Assembly: GCA_009776695.1 (NCBI GenBank) | Contig: WRNI01000059.1 | Location: forward strand, 1-8,283 | DNA from: Methanomassiliicoccaceae archaeon | GTDB taxonomy: Archaea > Thermoplasmatota > Thermoplasmata > Methanomassiliicoccales > Methanomethylophilaceae | Reading direction: 5' to 3' | Length of the DNA stretch: 8,283 bases | In this document: positions 5,873 to 8,283 of the stretch, piece by piece | Position numbering within the stretch: position 1 is the first letter of the stretch | Layout of the letters: each line of letters begins with the position of its first letter | The notes under the pieces: generated by a model | The model's database searches: none | What the model saw: only the letters and a program-made list of their open reading frames with translations | What the model was told of the DNA's origin: nothing | Position numbers and translations under genes: made by a program

Positions 5873-6427
5873 ATGTCATTACTTTGGATCGTCCTTATCG
5901 CGGTCGTGATCGTCTTTGTGCTGATATTGATATTGTTCTACAACAGCTTCGTGAAAAAGAAACTGAAAGTTGAGAACAATCTCAGCGAGATAAAGATACA
6001 GTGCAAGAAGAGGTTCGACCTTGTTCCGAATCTCGTCGAGACGGTGAAAGGATACGCGCAGCACGAGAAAGAAACGCTTGAGAACGTCACCCTTGCGCGA
6101 AGCGCCGGCGTCACCGCGAAGAGTGTTCGTGAACTCGCGGACGCTAACAATCAGCTGACGCAGATGCTGAGCAAGCTGTTCGCGCTCGGCGAGCAGTATC
6201 CCGATCTTAAAGCCAATGCGAATTTCATGATGCTGCAGAACGAGCTTGTGAGCATCGAAAAGGCGATAGCGGCTTCACGCAGTTTCTATAACGACGCGGT
6301 GATGATGTACAACCGCGCCGTCAGGCAGATACCGGGGAACATATTCGCATCGCTGTTCGGATTCAGAGAAGAGGAGTTCTTTGATGCGTCCGAAGAGGAG
6401 CTGGAGAACGTTAAGGTCACGTTCTGA
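5873..6427 (+). CDS. lemA: LemA family membrane-anchored protein
   Basis: A 184-residue LemA protein: one N-terminal membrane helix (about 4-23, very hydrophobic, followed by KKK) and a long helical bundle. Family signatures are clear: RFDLVPNLVETVKGYAQHE (47-65) and ETLENVTLAR (67-76); then YPDLKANANFMMLQNELVSI (109-128), YNDAVMMYNRAVRQIPGN (143-160) and ASLFGFREEEFF (163-174). Length and domain order are normal. With one short N-terminal anchor the bundle may face either side; the following lysines favour the bundle being cytoplasmic by the positive-inside rule, but this is inference. LemA's biochemical role is not settled. It is commonly encoded beside DUF2207 or TPM-domain membrane proteins with glycine-rich tails, exactly as here, where a DUF2207 gene starts 26 nt later. 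Start is fixed by AGGAGG. Confidence 0.95.
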   Translation: MSLLWIVLIAVVIVFVLILILFYNSFVKKKLKVENNLSEIKIQCKKRFDLVPNLVETVKGYAQHEKETLENVTLARSAGVTAKSVRELADANNQLTQMLSKLFALGEQYPDLKANANFMMLQNELVSIEKAIAASRSFYNDAVMMYNRAVRQIPGNIFASLFGFREEEFFDASEEELENVKVTF

Positions 6428-6443
6428 ACGTTACGTTAACATC

Positions 6444-6448
6444 GGTGA
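6444..6448 (+). promoter_or_regulatory. Shine-Dalgarno of the DUF2207 gene
   Basis: GGTGA with a 5-nt spacer to the ATG at 6454. It supports that start over the next in-frame Met (codon 5). Confidence 0.65.
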
Positions 6449-6453
6449 CAGAT

Positions 6454-8283
6454 ATGACGAACAGGATGCCGGTCATCGCTGTCGGGATCTTCATCCTGTT
6501 CGCAGGGACGATATTCGTCCTGGCCATGATGACGGACGACACGATAGACGATAATTTCGATCATTACAGAACTGATGTTGAGATCGTCGTGAACGACGAC
6601 GGCACCGCGGCAGTAACGGAAACTTATAATTTCAGATGGTCCGCCGAGAGCAGCGGCGAGATGTATGTATCATTCAATGACGATAAAGCGAAAATGGTAG
6701 ACACGCTATCCGTAAAGTGCTGGATAGATGATATCCCCGCCTCTCATATGACATACGCGGACGGCGTCAGTGCGTCGCACTCCGGCATCGGCCTCCCTGC
6801 GTATGCGTACGGTCTGAACCCCGTATCCGGCGACTGGGAGATCAACGCATTTTACAAAAGGGCAAGCTCCGGCGAGCATAAGGTAACGTTCGGCTATACG
6901 ATGAATGACGCCGTTGTAAGATATGAGGACTGCGTTGAATTTTATTACAAGGTGTACACATCATTCTCGGATGACCTTGATAATCTGACGGTCACCGTTA
7001 CCATGCCGTCCGGAAGCGAGCAGAGCGAGACATACATCTTCGGGCACGGAGACCCTAACGGATACTGCGAGTTCATCGGCGATACGGCTGACGCAGTGTT
7101 CAAAAGTTCACGCCTTGACGCATTCACGATGTTCGAGATACGCGTCGTCACCAAACAAACGTCCCTTTACAGCATTACCGAAAGCTCCGGAAGAACATTC
7201 GGTTCGATAATGGCCGAGGAACGCAAATTCTACGATGATACGCAGCGGGCGATCATGCTCGCGAATGTTCAGCTTATCCTTATCGCGTTCATGGTCTGCG
7301 CCGGCATACTGATATTCATATACAGGGTAAAATTCAGAAAACGCAACAAACCTTCTTTCAAGCATCCGTACACGCGCGACATCCCGTCAGTAAAACCGAA
7401 CATATCGGCGCACCTCGCCGATCATTACGTTCTGTTCGGCGGAAATCTGGGGAACAGGGTCGCCGCCACTGTTCTGAACCTTGCGGTGATGGGCATCATC
7501 GCCATCGAGGAAGGCGCTGACAAAGAGGTGGTGTTCGTTCCTCTCAGGAACGATCTGCCGATGACGGCGTTCGAAAGGGAAGTTCACCGGATGCTCTTCC
7601 TCGGAATGAGGGGAACGGAAAAGGAAAAGATAACATTGACCGAAATGAAGAACGCGGTCAGGATCTCTTCGGCCGGCGACCTGTTCACAACTGACGAGAA
7701 TGAATTCGAAAGCAAAGGATACATTGACGAAGCGTTATCGGAGCGCGGCCGCTTCACGGACCTTCTGCCGGTCATCGCATGCGCTCCGATAATTGCCGTG
7801 ATAGGCATCGCGATCTTCATTGATTTTACCGATTACATAGCGCCGGCGATGTTCGCCCTCTTCTTCAACTTCATCCTGGCGGTGTCCGCCAAGATAAGGA
7901 CACCGCGCGTGCTGACATCGGAGGGAGAGAACGAACGCGCACGGACACTGGCGCTGAAAAGATTCTACACCGATATGACATTAATTAACGAAAGAAGGAC
8001 GATGGAGCTCACCTTGTGGGAAAAGCATCTTGTTTATGCGACCGCGCTCGGCGTCGCCGACAAGGTGATCAAAGAGCTGGACATACGTTTGGCGCAGCTG
8101 AGCGCGGGCGGTTATCGTGACCTCACGTACCTCCGTGTGCTGCACAATACCGGCGGACTGTCCGCGAACATCGAGGCGATAAGCAGATCATCGTACGCCG
8201 CGTTCGTCCGCAGTTCCGCGGGTGGCGGCGGTGGCGGCGGTTTCAGCGGAGGAGGCGGAGGAGGATTCAGCGGCGGTGGCGGC
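6454..8283 (+). CDS. DUF2207 family membrane protein with Gly-rich tail (3' end cut by the window)
   Basis: An open frame runs 610 codons to the window edge without a stop. Layout by reading: N-terminal membrane helix or signal anchor (about 6-26, VIAVGIFILFAGTIFVLAMM); an extracytoplasmic domain (about 27-265) opening with YRTDVEIVVNDDGTAAVTET (38-57), the DUF2207 start signature, and ending near FGSIMAEERKFYDDTQ; second membrane helix (266-290); cytoplasmic-type segment with YTRDIPSVKPNISAHLADHY (306-325) and NRVAATVLNLAVMGIIAIEE (334-353), matching the usual low-complexity-free winged-helix-like part; helices 3 and 4 (437-456 and 462-479); LTLWEKHLVYATALGVADKV (521-540), the family's W-x-x-Y/H-x-x-YA-x-ALGVA motif; then a glycine tail from 590. 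It is 26 nt behind lemA, so the two are likely co-transcribed and may act together in the envelope. The function of the family is unknown. Only a short C-terminal remainder should be missing. Confidence 0.9.
   Translation, partial: MTNRMPVIAVGIFILFAGTIFVLAMMTDDTIDDNFDHYRTDVEIVVNDDGTAAVTETYNFRWSAESSGEMYVSFNDDKAKMVDTLSVKCWIDDIPASHMTYADGVSASHSGIGLPAYAYGLNPVSGDWEINAFYKRASSGEHKVTFGYTMNDAVVRYEDCVEFYYKVYTSFSDDLDNLTVTVTMPSGSEQSETYIFGHGDPNGYCEFIGDTADAVFKSSRLDAFTMFEIRVVTKQTSLYSITESSGRTFGSIMAEERKFYDDTQRAIMLANVQLILIAFMVCAGILIFIYRVKFRKRNKPSFKHPYTRDIPSVKPNISAHLADHYVLFGGNLGNRVAATVLNLAVMGIIAIEEGADKEVVFVPLRNDLPMTAFEREVHRMLFLGMRGTEKEKITLTEMKNAVRISSAGDLFTTDENEFESKGYIDEALSERGRFTDLLPVIACAPIIAVIGIAIFIDFTDYIAPAMFALFFNFILAVSAKIRTPRVLTSEGENERARTLALKRFYTDMTLINERRTMELTLWEKHLVYATALGVADKVIKELDIRLAQLSAGGYRDLTYLRVLHNTGGLSANIEAISRSSYAAFVRSSAGGGGGGGFSGGGGGGFSGGGG
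8221..8283 (+). repeat. Gly/Phe-Ser low-complexity tail of the DUF2207 protein
   Basis: Residues 590-610 read as seven Gly, Phe-Ser, six Gly, Phe-Ser, four Gly, continuing past the window. The first block uses GGT/GGC codons and the second mostly GGA, so the units differ at DNA level while keeping the same protein pattern. Tails like this are typical of DUF2207 and TPM-domain membrane proteins. Confidence 0.9.

Overview
The window is archaeal chromosome carrying mostly housekeeping genes. The signs are a group II chaperonin (thermosome) with a Gly/Met-rich tail, TATA boxes about 26 bp ahead of predicted transcript starts, Shine-Dalgarno sites such as GGAGGT, AGGAGG and GGTGA, and a stand-alone archaeal-type PurL. 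GC content is moderate and ATA (Ile) and AGG (Arg) codons are common. The mix resembles Thermoplasmata, perhaps Methanomassiliicoccales or relatives; that placement is inference from general appearance, not a search. None of the six complete genes ends in TAG, which would fit a pyrrolysine-decoding lineage but is weak evidence.

Layout: (1) 21-1670, minus strand, thermosome subunit. (2) 1671-1820, divergent intergenic region with a TATA box for each direction and an 18-bp near-perfect palindrome between them. (3) 1821-2312, plus strand, GNAT acetyltransferase, probably leaderless. (4) 2313-2466, purL leader with a small hairpin, an AT-rich promoter and a possible 22-codon upstream ORF whose stop sits in the purL ribosome binding site. 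(5) 2467-4821, purL (FGAM synthase), overlapping by 14 nt a NimA-like flavin-binding split-barrel protein (4808-5290). (6) 5336-5779, short flavodoxin-domain protein behind its own TATA box. (7) 5873-6427, lemA, with a strong promoter, a good Shine-Dalgarno and a set of inverted repeats around the predicted transcript start. (8) 6454-8283, a DUF2207 membrane protein cut by the window end inside its glycine-rich tail.

Functionally the window joins protein folding (thermosome), de novo purine synthesis (purL), two small flavoproteins that could share redox chemistry (Nim-like and flavodoxin), and the recurrent LemA/DUF2207 envelope pair, which probably forms one operon (26-nt gap). PurL normally works with PurS and PurQ; neither is here. 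No mobile element, CRISPR array, rRNA or convincing tRNA was seen. There is no clear undescribed system. The best leads are the regulatory palindromes, the purL upstream ORF, a CxxC in the FMN loop of the flavodoxin, and the LemA/DUF2207 pair.
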